The notes: generated from the sequence alone by a model not told the origin. 64,000 nt of DNA from CALHVR01 sp963528625 (GCA_963528625.1 CAURVQ010000002.1:27599-91598); one strand, 5' to 3'; numbered from the stretch's first letter, positions 9,455-19,108 are shown. Program-made: numbers and translations.

Positions 9455-9486
9455 TTATAATATTATAACAAATTATAATATTATAA
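9455..9486. repeat. Tandem 14-bp palindromes upstream of mfd
   Basis: TTATAATATTATAA occurs twice, at 9455-9468 and 9473-9486, separated by CAAA. Each copy is a perfect palindrome containing TATAAT on both strands. They lie 24-55 bases upstream of the mfd start and may be -10 elements, a protein-binding operator, or both. Confidence 0.6.
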
Positions 9487-9518
9487 ACTAGAAATTTTTA
9501 TAATTTCTTTCCATTTTC

Positions 9519-9558
9519 AAAAAAAAAAAAAGAGATAACTTTAAAAAATTATCTCTTT
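9519..9558 (-). terminator. Terminator of the oppBCDF operon
   Basis: Perfect 10-bp stem (AAAGAGATAA at 9529-9538 with TTATCTCTTT at 9549-9558), followed on the minus strand by a run of about ten T. It lies 24 bases after the oppF stop codon. Confidence 0.9.
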
Positions 9559-9581
9559 CATTTTTATTATTTAAAATATTT

Positions 9582-10523
9582 TTATATCAAACCTTGATCT
9601 TTCAAGAAACTTGTTTCCACAAAATGTCCCGGTTTATATTCAGTTAATTCTGGAATTTCTGGAACTTTTTTTATTTCAGAAACATCGCCCATTGGACTTC
9701 TTAAATATGATTCATCCATTTCAATTTTTTCTCTTTTTTTATAAGTAGGATCTGCTATTGGTACAGCTGAAATTAATGATTTTGTGTAACTGTGCACTGG
9801 GTCATTATACACTGCTTCAGGTGTCCCTAATTCTACTACTTTTCCTCTATACATTACTGCAACTCTATCTGATATATATTTTACCATTGATAAATCATGT
9901 GCAATAAATAACAATGTTAAATTTCTTTCTCTTTGTAAATCTTTTAATAAATTTACAACTTGTGCTTGAATTGATACGTCTAAAGCTGATATAGGCTCAT
10001 CACACACTAATACTTCCGGATCAACTGCTAAAGCTCTAGCTATTCCTATTCTCTGTCTTTGTCCTCCAGAAAATTCGTGTGGAAATCTATTTGCATGTTC
10101 TCTATTAAGTCCAACTAATTCTAGTAATTCATAAACTTTTTCGTTTCTTTCTTTTTTATTTTTAGCTAATCCGTGAATATCAATTCCTTCTGCAATTATA
10201 TCTCCAACTGTCATTCTTGGATTTAACGAAGCCTGTGGATCTTGGAAAATCATTTGTACTTTTTTCGTAAACTCTTTTATAGAATATTTTTCCACTTCTT
10301 TTCCAGCAAATAAAATTTTACCATTTGTTTTATTATAAAGTCTACTTACTGTTCTTCCTAAAGTTGTTTTTCCTGATCCTGATTCTCCTACTAAACTTAA
10401 AACTTCTCCTTTATAAATATCCATTGTTACATTGTCAACAGCTTTTAAAACATGTTTTTGTTTCATTGGGAAGTATTTTTTTAAGTTTGTCATTTCAATT
10501 AATTTTTCTCTATTTTCAGACAT
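9582..10523 (-). CDS. oppF: Oligopeptide ABC transporter ATP-binding protein OppF
   Basis: One of two cytoplasmic ATPases that power peptide import through OppBC. The 313-aa product has Walker A GESGSGKTTLG, the Q-loop 'MIFQDPQASLNPRMTVG', ABC signature FSGGQRQRIGIARAL, Walker B 'VLVCDEPISALD' and the H-loop histidine in 'LLFIAHDLSMV'. The C-terminal oligopeptide-transporter extension (around residues 230-300, 'HSYTKSLISAVPIADP') is present, but the four-Cys iron-sulfur motif of some Opp ATPases is not seen. Its ATG overlaps the oppD stop codon by one base (TAATG), with AGGAGG seven bases upstream, so the two ATPases are probably translationally coupled. It is the last gene of the operon. Confidence 0.95.
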   Translation of the reverse strand: MSENREKLIEMTNLKKYFPMKQKHVLKAVDNVTMDIYKGEVLSLVGESGSGKTTLGRTVSRLYNKTNGKILFAGKEVEKYSIKEFTKKVQMIFQDPQASLNPRMTVGDIIAEGIDIHGLAKNKKERNEKVYELLELVGLNREHANRFPHEFSGGQRQRIGIARALAVDPEVLVCDEPISALDVSIQAQVVNLLKDLQRERNLTLLFIAHDLSMVKYISDRVAVMYRGKVVELGTPEAVYNDPVHSYTKSLISAVPIADPTYKKREKIEMDESYLRSPMGDVSEIKKVPEIPELTEYKPGHFVETSFLKDQGLI

Positions 10524-11551
10524 TATTCTACCTCCTCTTTCTTATTAGAACCAAAAGGTGTTTCAATAATAGGTGCTCCATCAACATACAACCACGATTT
10601 TACAAAATGTCCATTTCCTAAATCAATCATTGGCGGTTTTTTCTCATAATCTATTTTCATAGCATATTCCGATCTTGCCGCAAATGGATCTCCTACTGGT
10701 GGTTTCAATAAATCTGGTGGTGTTCCAGGTATTGAAGATAATTTCTCATTACTTGACATATCTAATCTAGGTAATGATTTTAATAATCCCCAAGTATATG
10801 GATGTCTAGGGTGCTTAAACAATTCTTCCACTGGAGCTTCCTCTAATTTTTCTCCTGCATACATAACAACTACTCTATCAGCTGTTTCTGCAACTACTCC
10901 TAAATCATGTGTTATTAAAATTACTGCAATATTTAATTCTTTTTTCAATTCATTTATTAAATCTAATATTTGTGCTTGAATCGTTACGTCCAATGCTGTT
11001 GTCGGCTCATCACAAATTAATAAATCTGGCTCACATGAAAGAGCTATCGCTATAACTGCTCTTTGTCTCATCCCACCTGAAAATTCATGTGGATATTGAT
11101 TAAATCTTTCTTCTGGTTTAGGTATTCCTACTTTTCTTAACATTTCAATTGCTTGCTTTTTAGCTTCCTCTTTTGAAACTTTTTTATGTATCAAAATACC
11201 TTCCATTATTTGTTTTCCAACTTTAATTGTTGGATTTAATGACGTCATCGGATCTTGGAATATCATTCCAATTCTTCCTCCACGTAATTCTCTCATTCTT
11301 TCATCTGTTACTTTTACAATGTCTTCTCCATCAAACAATATTTCTCCACCTTTTATTTCTCCTGGTGGCATAGGTATTAATCTCATTATAGTTTGAACAG
11401 TTACTGATTTTCCTGAACCAGACTCTCCAACTATTGCAAGAGTTTCTCCTCTATCTACCGAAAAACTTATATCTCTTAAAGCTTTTACTTCTCCAGCATA
11501 AGTATTAAAAGAAACACTTAAGTTTTTCACTTCTAATAATTTTTTATTCAT
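10523..11551 (-). CDS. oppD: Oligopeptide ABC transporter ATP-binding protein OppD
   Basis: Partner ATPase of OppF. The 342-aa product has Walker A GESGSGKSVTVQ, Q-loop 'MIFQDPMTSLNPTIKVG', signature FSGGMRQRAVIA, Walker B 'LLICDEPTTALD' and H-loop 'VILITHDLGVV'. The C-terminal Opp/Dpp extension includes 'HPRHPYTWGLLKSLPRLD' and the 'SIPGTPPDLLKPPVGDPFAAR' region, although the Cys residues often found there in other species are replaced. A GGAG stands five bases before the ATG. It lies 37 bases downstream of oppC and overlaps oppF, within one leftward operon. Whether the real substrate is oligo- or dipeptides is not decided by sequence. Confidence 0.95.
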   Translation of the reverse strand: MNKKLLEVKNLSVSFNTYAGEVKALRDISFSVDRGETLAIVGESGSGKSVTVQTIMRLIPMPPGEIKGGEILFDGEDIVKVTDERMRELRGGRIGMIFQDPMTSLNPTIKVGKQIMEGILIHKKVSKEEAKKQAIEMLRKVGIPKPEERFNQYPHEFSGGMRQRAVIAIALSCEPDLLICDEPTTALDVTIQAQILDLINELKKELNIAVILITHDLGVVAETADRVVVMYAGEKLEEAPVEELFKHPRHPYTWGLLKSLPRLDMSSNEKLSSIPGTPPDLLKPPVGDPFAARSEYAMKIDYEKKPPMIDLGNGHFVKSWLYVDGAPIIETPFGSNKKEEVE

Positions 11552-11588
11552 TTTTTCTCCTAATCTAGCTTATATCTAAAACATTAAA

Positions 11589-12560
11589 TTATGATCTTAA
11601 TTTTGGATTTAACGCATCATTTAACGCATCTCCAACTATATTAAACGCTAATGTTATTAATGAAATAACTACTGCTGGTATAATGAATAAGTAAGGATAT
11701 GAATCCATATTTACAAATCCATCAAATACTAAGTTTCCTAATGAGGCTTGAGGTATAGGTACTCCTAAACCAATGAAACTTAAAAATGCTTCAGTAAATA
11801 TAATATTTGGTATATCTGTTGTAAGTCTTATTATTATTACACTTAAAGTATTTGGAATTAAATGTTTTAAAGTTATCCAAATAAAGTTTCCTCCAAGTGA
11901 TTTTGATGCTAATACAAATTCACTTTCTTTTATTTTTAAAACTTCTCCTCTAACTAATAACGAATAATTTAACCATCTTGTTATTGACATAGCAATAATT
12001 ATTGTTTTTACACTATTTCCCATAACAACCATTAATAAGATTATATAAATCATTGAAGGTATAGTCATTACAACTTCTACTATTCTTGTCATTATAGTAT
12101 CTACAATTCCACCAAAATAAGCTGAAATTGCTCCATAAATTGTACCAAACACAACACAAATAACTGCTGTAACTATTGATAACTCCATTGAAATTCTAAT
12201 TCCTTGTGAAAGTCTTGCAAATAAATCTCTTCCTAAATTATCAGTTCCCAAATAATGTCCTACAGCTATTCCTTTTGCTGGACTTAAAAATTTAGATGCT
12301 AAATCTTGATCTCTATAAGAATACTTTGTAATCATTTGTCCAAAAATCGCTAAAAAGATAAATACCACTGTTAATCCTAAAAACGATAAAGCCAATTTAT
12401 TTTTCTTAAATCTTCTCCAACCATCTTGCCAAAAAGTTAAACTTGGTTTGTAAATAACTTCTGTTTGCGATTTATCAATTCCTATTACTGTAAAATCTTC
12501 AGATGTCGGATTATATTGAGAAATTTGTGTATTCTCATTTTGCACATTTATATTTTCCAT
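11589..12560 (-). CDS. oppC: Oligopeptide ABC transporter permease OppC
   Basis: Second membrane subunit of the peptide importer. It has an N-terminal OppC domain with one membrane segment ('LALSFLGLTVVFIFLAIFG'), then a binding-protein-dependent permease domain with the EAA-type loop 'SEFVLASKSLGGNFIWITLKHL'. Six membrane segments are expected. I place the start at the ATG at 12558-12560 (323 aa). A longer reading from TTG at 12584 adds eight residues but has no good SD of its own. The AAAGGAG inside the end of oppB lies 12 bases before the chosen ATG, and the oppB stop is one base upstream, which points to coupled translation. Confidence 0.93.
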   Translation of the reverse strand: MENINVQNENTQISQYNPTSEDFTVIGIDKSQTEVIYKPSLTFWQDGWRRFKKNKLALSFLGLTVVFIFLAIFGQMITKYSYRDQDLASKFLSPAKGIAVGHYLGTDNLGRDLFARLSQGIRISMELSIVTAVICVVFGTIYGAISAYFGGIVDTIMTRIVEVVMTIPSMIYIILLMVVMGNSVKTIIIAMSITRWLNYSLLVRGEVLKIKESEFVLASKSLGGNFIWITLKHLIPNTLSVIIIRLTTDIPNIIFTEAFLSFIGLGVPIPQASLGNLVFDGFVNMDSYPYLFIIPAVVISLITLAFNIVGDALNDALNPKLRS

Positions 12561-12561
12561 T

Positions 12562-13542
12562 TTACGCACTCTCTCCTTTCCCAAGTTTAATTTTAGGATC
12601 TACTAATGCATATACAATATCCATCACTATCATCATTAATATTAAAAATGCAGCATAAAATACTGTAACTCCTAGTACCATCGTATAATCCCTATCGTTA
12701 ATTGATTGTATATAATATTTCCCTAATCCCGGTATTGTAAATACTTTTTCAATTACAAATGATCCGGTTAATACTGCCGCTATTGTTGGTCCCATAATTG
12801 TAACTATCGGTAAAATAGCATTTCTTAAAGCATGTTTTACAACTATATCTCTAGGTTTTACCCCTTTTGCTATTGCTAATCTTATGTAATCTTGTCCCAT
12901 TACTTCTATCATTTTATCTCTTAATAATCTTGCTATTAATGCAACTGTATATAATCCTAATGCTACAACTGGTAATATTTTTTTCTCTGGACTATCCCAT
13001 CCTGATAATCTTATTCTTAAAAAGTCTGGTAATCCTAATTTATCTATAAGAAAACCATTATGTACATCTACGAAGTATTTTTGCATAAGCCCTGCCAGTA
13101 CAAAACTTGGAACCGAAATTCCAATTACTGCTATAATCATCGCTATTTTATCTTGATATTTTCCTCTTTTTAGAGCTGCAACTATTCCTAATGGTATTCC
13201 TACTACTAATGCAAATATTATTGATCTTGCTCCTAAATCTGCTGAAATTGGAAAACTTTTTTTGATTACATCATTTACTGTTCTCCCTCTAACTTTCATT
13301 GATTCTCCTAAATCTCCTTTAGATACACTTTTTAAATATTGAACATACTGTTCTCCTAAAGGTTTATCTAAATGATATTTAGCCATTAAATTTTCTTTTA
13401 TTTTTGGTGGGATTGCTTTTTCACTTTGGAATGGATCCCCTGGTAATAAATGTAGTAAAAAGAATGTAATAGTTACTACTAACCATAATGTTACTAGACC
13501 CATAACTATTCTATTTACTAAAAAACTTAGTATATTTTTCAT
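12562..13542 (-). CDS. oppB: Oligopeptide ABC transporter permease OppB
   Basis: First gene of the leftward oppBCDF operon and a membrane subunit forming the peptide channel with OppC. The 326-aa product starts with a membrane helix ('IVMGLVTLWLVVTITFFLLHLLPGDPF', containing the typical LLPGDPF). It has five more hydrophobic segments and the EAA loop 'GQDYIRLAIAKGVKPRDIVVKHALRNA' before 'GLGKYYIQSINDRDYTMVLG'. AAAGGAAG precedes the ATG. Peptide import here probably supports amino-acid fermentation, but that is inference from lineage. No substrate-binding protein gene is in this operon; the candidate partner is the lipoprotein gene at the left end of the window. Confidence 0.95.
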   Translation of the reverse strand: MKNILSFLVNRIVMGLVTLWLVVTITFFLLHLLPGDPFQSEKAIPPKIKENLMAKYHLDKPLGEQYVQYLKSVSKGDLGESMKVRGRTVNDVIKKSFPISADLGARSIIFALVVGIPLGIVAALKRGKYQDKIAMIIAVIGISVPSFVLAGLMQKYFVDVHNGFLIDKLGLPDFLRIRLSGWDSPEKKILPVVALGLYTVALIARLLRDKMIEVMGQDYIRLAIAKGVKPRDIVVKHALRNAILPIVTIMGPTIAAVLTGSFVIEKVFTIPGLGKYYIQSINDRDYTMVLGVTVFYAAFLILMMIVMDIVYALVDPKIKLGKGESA

Positions 13543-13589
13543 TTACTCATCTTCCTTTCTTAACGTTTGTTTCTTTAATCAATACTCAT

Positions 13590-13595
13590 ATTATA
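13590..13595 (-). promoter_or_regulatory. Candidate -10 of the oppBCDF operon
   Basis: TATAAT on the minus strand about 48 bases upstream of oppB. The best -35 is CTACAA at an 18-base spacing, which is weak. It lies in the 122-base gap after mnmG, where I see no convincing hairpin terminator. Confidence 0.4.
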
Positions 13596-13664
13596 TCATT
13601 TTTTTTCTTTTTTTTGTAGTTTTTATCTATTATATTCATATATCTTTTTTATTTTTGTATTTAT

Positions 13665-15548
13665 TTATTTTATAATTGATATTAATAATGCTATATCGTT
13701 ATATGTAACTCCGCTTATTCTACTCGCTTGCCCTATAGTTTTTGGCTTTCCATAAGTCAATCCTGAAATTGCAATGTTACTTAACCCTTTTATTTCTTCA
13801 TAATTAATATTTTCTGGAATTTTTAACATTTCTAATTTTTTAAATTTCTCTATTTGTGCTTTTTCTCTCTCTATAAATACTCTGTATTTTGCTTCAATTT
13901 CTACTTGTTCTTTTGCTAATGGTGATAATTCACTTATTTCAATAAATTCAGATAAATTATCATAAGTTATTTCTTTTCTCGCTAGAAATTCAAAAGCTAA
14001 AACGGGGCTATTAGCTCCATTTTTTTCATATTTTTCATTATTTTCTTTTGCATATTGTTGTTCTATTTTTTCTAATTTCTCATTTGTTTCTTTAGTTGGA
14101 TAAATTTTTATTTGTTTTAATCTTTCAATTTCTTTATCCATTTCAATTTTAGTCGCCTCAAGTTCATCTAATTTTTCTTTATTTAAAAGTCCTATTTCTT
14201 TAGCTTTATCAAATAATCTTATAAAAATATTATCTTGTCTTAAAGTAAGTCTATATTCTGCTCTTGATGGCAATACTCTATACGGCTCTGGCGTTTTTTT
14301 GTTTATAATATCATCAATTAAAACACCAATATATCCTTCACTTCTATCAATTATTATTTGTTCTTTTCCTAAAATTTTTCTTGCAGCATTTACTCCAGCT
14401 ATAAATCCTTGACACGCAGCTTCTTCATATCCACTCGTTCCATTTATTGTTCCTGCCGTATAAATTCCTTTCACCACTTTAGATTCTAAAGTTAAATTTA
14501 ATTGGTGTGCAGGTATGAAGTTATACTCTATTGCATACCCATATCTCACAATCTTAGCATTTTCAAGCCCTGCTATTGTTTTCAACATTGCTTCTTGTGC
14601 AAATGGAGGCATTGCTGTTGTAAATCCATTTATATAAATTTCGTTATTTTCTACACTTTCTAACTCTAAAAATATTTGATGATTTGTTTTTTCAGGAAAA
14701 TTCATTATTTTTCTATCAAGCGACGGACAATGTCTTGGTCCTTTCGTGCTAACTATTCCCGTTACAATAGGCGAATATTTCAACATTTCTTGTCCCACTT
14801 TTATTGTTTCTTCTGTTGTAAATGTAAGCCAAGTTGGCAATGTTGAATTATATTCTTTTTTTGTTTCATATGAAAAATATCTCGGTTTTTCTTCTCCTTT
14901 TAACTCTTCCATTTTGCTAAAATCAATACTCATTTTATCAATTCTTGGTGGAGTAGCCGTTTGATATCTATCCAACTCAAATCCAAGTGCTTCTAATTTT
15001 GCTGGTAGCTCTGAGCTTGCGGGTTCTCCTTGTCTTCCAGCTTCAAATTTCACATCTCCCATTATATATTGCCCACCTAAAAATGTTCCAGTACACAATA
15101 TTAATGCTTTTGTACCATATTTTACTCCTAATTTATCTTCAATTCCTACAACTTCTCCATTTTCCACAATTATATCTACAACAGTACCTTGTATTAAATC
15201 TAACATTTTTTCTTTTTCAACTATTTCTCTCATTTTTATTCTATACCAATATTTATCGGCTTGAGCTCTCGTTATTCTTGATGCCAGACCTTTTGTATGA
15301 TTCAAATTTTTTAATTGTAAATTATAATTATCAACATGTCTTGCCATTTCTCCACCAAGCATTCCAAGTTCAGACACTAAATGGCTTTTACCCGGACCTC
15401 CTACAGATGGATTGCATGACATCATAGCTATACTATCTAAATATATTGTAAATAAAGCTGTTTTCAATCCTTGTCTTGCTGAAGCAAGGGCAGCCTCTAC
15501 TCCAGCATGCCCTCCTCCAACTACTATTACATCATAATTTTTTTTCAT
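13665..15548 (-). CDS. mnmG: tRNA uridine-5-carboxymethylaminomethyl modification enzyme MnmG (divergent)
   Basis: With MnmE, MnmG modifies the wobble uridine of several tRNAs using FAD, NADH and a methylene-folate carbon. The 627-aa product has the N-terminal FAD fold VVGGGHAGVEAA and 'SCNPSVGGPGKSHLV'. It also has 'GPRHCPSLDRKI', 'YGYAIEY', 'INGTSGYEEAACQGFIAGVNA' and the C-terminal 'LPSRAEYRLTLRQDN'. I prefer ATG at 15546-15548 over the GTG at 15572 because the ATG start aligns with the family N-terminus. Several usually fixed positions are changed, for example KGPAV becomes KGLAS and TGTPPR becomes TATPPR. It follows pheT directly, and its partner mnmE lies about 11 kb away near the origin. 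Confidence 0.93.
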   Translation of the reverse strand: MKKNYDVIVVGGGHAGVEAALASARQGLKTALFTIYLDSIAMMSCNPSVGGPGKSHLVSELGMLGGEMARHVDNYNLQLKNLNHTKGLASRITRAQADKYWYRIKMREIVEKEKMLDLIQGTVVDIIVENGEVVGIEDKLGVKYGTKALILCTGTFLGGQYIMGDVKFEAGRQGEPASSELPAKLEALGFELDRYQTATPPRIDKMSIDFSKMEELKGEEKPRYFSYETKKEYNSTLPTWLTFTTEETIKVGQEMLKYSPIVTGIVSTKGPRHCPSLDRKIMNFPEKTNHQIFLELESVENNEIYINGFTTAMPPFAQEAMLKTIAGLENAKIVRYGYAIEYNFIPAHQLNLTLESKVVKGIYTAGTINGTSGYEEAACQGFIAGVNAARKILGKEQIIIDRSEGYIGVLIDDIINKKTPEPYRVLPSRAEYRLTLRQDNIFIRLFDKAKEIGLLNKEKLDELEATKIEMDKEIERLKQIKIYPTKETNEKLEKIEQQYAKENNEKYEKNGANSPVLAFEFLARKEITYDNLSEFIEISELSPLAKEQVEIEAKYRVFIEREKAQIEKFKKLEMLKIPENINYEEIKGLSNIAISGLTYGKPKTIGQASRISGVTYNDIALLISIIK

Positions 15549-15572
15549 CTTTACTTCATTCCTCTTCAACAC

Positions 15573-17972
15573 CTATTGTCTCAATTCTGCTCCAAATTGT
15601 TTTTCAACTTTTTTAAGTATTTTTTCAACAACATCGTTTATTTCTTTTTCTTCTAAAGTTTTATTTTTATCTCTCAATTTTATACTAATTGCAACAGATT
15701 TTTTACCAGTCAATACTCCTAATCCTCTATAAATATCAAATAATTCAACTTTTTCTATTTTGTTGTCAACTTTTTCTATTACTTTTAAAACATCTCCAAC
15801 TAATACTGCTTCATCCATCACTAAAGCTATATCTCTTGGAACTGCTGGGAATTTAACCATTCCTTCATATTTCACGGCTTTTCCAATATATTTTTTTATT
15901 AAATCTATATTAAATTCTCCAACTAAAACAGCTTTTTTACCTAAATCAAAATTTTCCAACACATCTGGATGAATTTCTCCAAAACTTCCTATAAATTCTC
16001 TTCCTACAAATACATCTACCGATCTTCCAGGGTGTAATTGTGTTTGTGTACTTCTTTTTATTTGATAATTTTTAAATCTTAATTTTGAGAATATTTCCTC
16101 AACAATCCCTTTTAAATCATAGAAATCATACGCTTCAGGCTTTGGATTCCACAATGTTTTATCATTATTTCCAGCTAAAATTATTCCCAATTTAACTTCT
16201 TCTTTTGCCAATTCCTCAGCTTTTTCAAATGTTCTACTCACTTCAAAAAATCTTATATTTTCTACATTTCTATTTATATTATCTTTTGCATTTTTTATTA
16301 AACTATAAAGTAATGTTGGTCTTAATGTTACAAAATCTTCCGTAATAGGTTTTAAAACATCTATCAAGTTTTCTTTTTCAACATTAGTAAATTTAACTTT
16401 ATCTACTCCATCTTTTGGAATAAAACTATAATTTATCACTTCTTGAAGCCCTGTACTTGCTGCAATTAATTTAACTCTATCTATCAATTTAGTAGTATCA
16501 AGAGTTGAAGTTTCATTTATTTCCACTTTTGGTAATTTATTTTCAATGTTATCAAATCCATACATTCTAATAATTTCTTCATAATAATCTTGTTCATTTT
16601 CTAAATCTTGTCTAAAACTTGGAGCTGTTAAAATTAAATTTTCTCCTTTATCTTCAACCGTTACTTCTAATTTTTGTAAAATTCTAATTACTTCTTCTCT
16701 TGCTATCTCTTTTCCTACAAATCTATTTAGTCTAGCAAAATTAAGCTCTGCCACTTGTTTTGCTGGAACTTCAGGATAAATATCTACAACTCCTTGTAAA
16801 ATATCTCCTCCTGCCACTTCTTGAATTACATTTGCAATTCTATTTATTACATTTATTGCATTTTCTCTATCTACTCCACGCTCAAATCTATATGATGAAT
16901 CACTTATTAAAGCCAATCTTCTTGATATTTTTCTAATTTTTTGTGGATTAAAATGTGCTACTTCTAACAATATATTTTTTGTATTTTCAGTTATTTGTGA
17001 ATTAAATCCACCCATAACTCCAGCCAATGCAACTACTTTTTTCTCATCTTTAATTACTATATCTTCATTATTTAATTTTCTTTCTTGCTCATCTAAAGTC
17101 ACAAAAATTTCATCATTTTTAGCTACATCAACTGTTATTTTTGTTCCTTCTAACTTATCTAAATCAAAAATATGATTTGGTTGGTTTGTTTCCATCAATA
17201 TATAATTTGAAACATCAACAATATTATTTATACTTCTTATTCCAACAGATTCCACTCTTTCTTTTAACCATTTTGGACTTTCTTTTACTTGAACATTTTT
17301 TATAATTCTAGCCACATATCTTTTTGACAAATCATTATCTTTTATTTCCACAGAAATATTATCCACAGTTTTTTCCACAGTTTCTTTATTTATCTCTGTT
17401 TTTGGATATTTTAATTCTTTATTATATAAAGCTGCAACTTCTCTCGCTATACCAATATGAGATAAACAATCTGGTCTGTTTGGAGTTATTTCCAATTCAA
17501 AAACAATATCATTCAGTCCTAAATATTCTTTCATTGGCACTCCAAGAGGCGTATCTTCTGGTAAAATTATTATTCCACTCGCATCATGTCCTATTCCTAG
17601 CTCTTCTTCCGAACACAACATTCCATTTGATTCAAGTCCTCTTATTTTACCTTTTTTTATAACAAATTCTGGCGTTAATCTTGCACCTATTTGAGCCAAT
17701 GCCACTTTATCTCCCGCTTTATGATTTGGAGCTCCACATATTATTTGCAACACTTCTTTTCCTGTATCTACTTTACAAACTGTTAAATGGTCAGAATCTG
17801 GATGCATTTCTTTTTCTAAAATTTGTGCAGTTATTACTTTATCTAAATTTTCTCCTTTAATTTCAATTTTTTCAACTTCTTGCCCAATCATAGTTAAGGC
17901 ATTTTCCATTTCACTTGTTTCTATTCCTTCCAAATCTACATATTTTTTTAACCAATTTAAAGAAATTAACAT
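15573..17972 (-). CDS. pheT: Phenylalanine--tRNA ligase beta subunit
   Basis: Forms the alpha2-beta2 enzyme that charges tRNA-Phe. The 799-aa length is normal for bacterial PheT. Domains in order are an EMAP/OB tRNA-binding fold (about residues 40-150, 'VCKVDTGKEVLQIICGAPN'), the B3/B4 editing region, B5 ('VDIYPEVPAKQVAELNFARLNRFVGKEI'), a catalytic-like core, and the C-terminal FDX-ACB anticodon-binding domain ('KFPAVPRDIALVMDEAVLVGDVLKVIEKV'). AGGAGG with good spacing precedes the ATG. It lies 116 bases after pheS and just before mnmG, so pheS-pheT-mnmG probably form one leftward transcript. The gap between pheS and pheT is A/T rich with no clear hairpin. Confidence 0.97.
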   Translation of the reverse strand: MLISLNWLKKYVDLEGIETSEMENALTMIGQEVEKIEIKGENLDKVITAQILEKEMHPDSDHLTVCKVDTGKEVLQIICGAPNHKAGDKVALAQIGARLTPEFVIKKGKIRGLESNGMLCSEEELGIGHDASGIIILPEDTPLGVPMKEYLGLNDIVFELEITPNRPDCLSHIGIAREVAALYNKELKYPKTEINKETVEKTVDNISVEIKDNDLSKRYVARIIKNVQVKESPKWLKERVESVGIRSINNIVDVSNYILMETNQPNHIFDLDKLEGTKITVDVAKNDEIFVTLDEQERKLNNEDIVIKDEKKVVALAGVMGGFNSQITENTKNILLEVAHFNPQKIRKISRRLALISDSSYRFERGVDRENAINVINRIANVIQEVAGGDILQGVVDIYPEVPAKQVAELNFARLNRFVGKEIAREEVIRILQKLEVTVEDKGENLILTAPSFRQDLENEQDYYEEIIRMYGFDNIENKLPKVEINETSTLDTTKLIDRVKLIAASTGLQEVINYSFIPKDGVDKVKFTNVEKENLIDVLKPITEDFVTLRPTLLYSLIKNAKDNINRNVENIRFFEVSRTFEKAEELAKEEVKLGIILAGNNDKTLWNPKPEAYDFYDLKGIVEEIFSKLRFKNYQIKRSTQTQLHPGRSVDVFVGREFIGSFGEIHPDVLENFDLGKKAVLVGEFNIDLIKKYIGKAVKYEGMVKFPAVPRDIALVMDEAVLVGDVLKVIEKVDNKIEKVELFDIYRGLGVLTGKKSVAISIKLRDKNKTLEEKEINDVVEKILKKVEKQFGAELRQ

Positions 17973-18088
17973 TATTTCCTCCTATTTTATCATTCCCAAT
18001 TTATTCTTTTTCAATATTTTTCTAATAATTTCAATTTTTAGCATTCTATTTTTAATTATTTTTTTATTTATAAAATATTTATTTTTAA

Positions 18089-19108
18089 TTAAAACTGATC
18101 TAAAAATCTTTTATCATTTTCATAAAACGCTCTTAAATCATCAATTCCATATTTCAACATTGTAATTCTCTCAAGTCCTAATCCAAATGCAAATCCTTGA
18201 TATTTTTTAGGATCTATCCCTACATTTTCAAGTACTTTTGGATTTACCATTCCACTTCCTAAAATTTCAAGCCAACCTGTTCCTTTACAAACTCTACAAC
18301 CTGCTCCTTTACAAACTCCACATTCTACATCCATTTCAGCTGAAGGCTCTGTAAACGGGAAGAAATGTGGTCTAAATCTTACTTTTCTATCTTCTCCAAA
18401 TATTTTTTTTACTACATTCTCTAAAACTGCTTTAAAGTTTGCAAACGACACATCTTCCCCTATCATAAGTCCTTCCATTTGATGGAACATAGGTGTGTGC
18501 GACACATCATAATCAGGTCTATATACTTTTCCAATTGATATCATTCTAAATGGAGGTTTTCTTTCTAACATATATCTTATTTGCATTCCAGAAGTTTGAG
18601 TTCTCAATACAACTTCATCTTCTTTAATATAAAAAGTGTCCGAAATTTCTCTTGATGGATGTGTTTTTGGTATATTCAAATCATCAAAATTATATTTTAC
18701 ATATTCTACTTCTGGTCCATCAACTATATCAAATCCCATTGTAGATACTATTTCTTTTATTTCCATAACTATTTTTGTTAATGGATGAAGTGATCCCTCA
18801 TTAGCTTTTTTCCCAGGTAATGTTATATCAATCGTCTCATTTTTAAGTCTTTCTTGTTTTGCTAATTCTTTTAATTCATTTAATTTATTTTCAAATTTTT
18901 CATTTAAAACATTTTTTATTTCATTTGTTGTTTTACCAAATTCAGCTCTTTTTTCTACAGCTATATTTCCCATTTCTTTCATTATAGCTGTAAATTCTCC
19001 TTTTTTCCCTAAAATTTTAACTCTTAACTCATTTAATTCATCAAGATTTACTGTTTTTTCTAAATTCTCTAAAACTTCTTCTCTCAATTTAGTTAATTTT
19101 TCTAACAT
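18089..19108 (-). CDS. pheS: Phenylalanine--tRNA ligase alpha subunit
   Basis: Catalytic subunit of phenylalanyl-tRNA synthetase, a class II enzyme. It has an N-terminal coiled-coil (residues 1-90) that binds tRNA, followed by the catalytic core. The core has motif 2 around 'FRMISIGKVYRPDYDVSHTPMFHQMEG' and motif 3 'GFAFGLGLERITMLKYGIDDLR'. A cysteine-rich 'CGVCKGAGCRVCKGTGW' insertion typical of many bacterial PheS is present. I start at the ATG at 19106-19108 (339 aa) because a perfect AGGAGG stands four bases upstream; a TTG nine codons earlier gives a longer reading without an SD. I looked for a T-box leader upstream and saw none. Confidence 0.96.
   Translation of the reverse strand: MLEKLTKLREEVLENLEKTVNLDELNELRVKILGKKGEFTAIMKEMGNIAVEKRAEFGKTTNEIKNVLNEKFENKLNELKELAKQERLKNETIDITLPGKKANEGSLHPLTKIVMEIKEIVSTMGFDIVDGPEVEYVKYNFDDLNIPKTHPSREISDTFYIKEDEVVLRTQTSGMQIRYMLERKPPFRMISIGKVYRPDYDVSHTPMFHQMEGLMIGEDVSFANFKAVLENVVKKIFGEDRKVRFRPHFFPFTEPSAEMDVECGVCKGAGCRVCKGTGWLEILGSGMVNPKVLENVGIDPKKYQGFAFGLGLERITMLKYGIDDLRAFYENDKRFLDQF

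Noticed and set aside
14987..15427. 146-aa plus-strand frame opposite mnmG
   Set aside because: Antisense shadow of the conserved MnmG N-terminus; no initiation signal.
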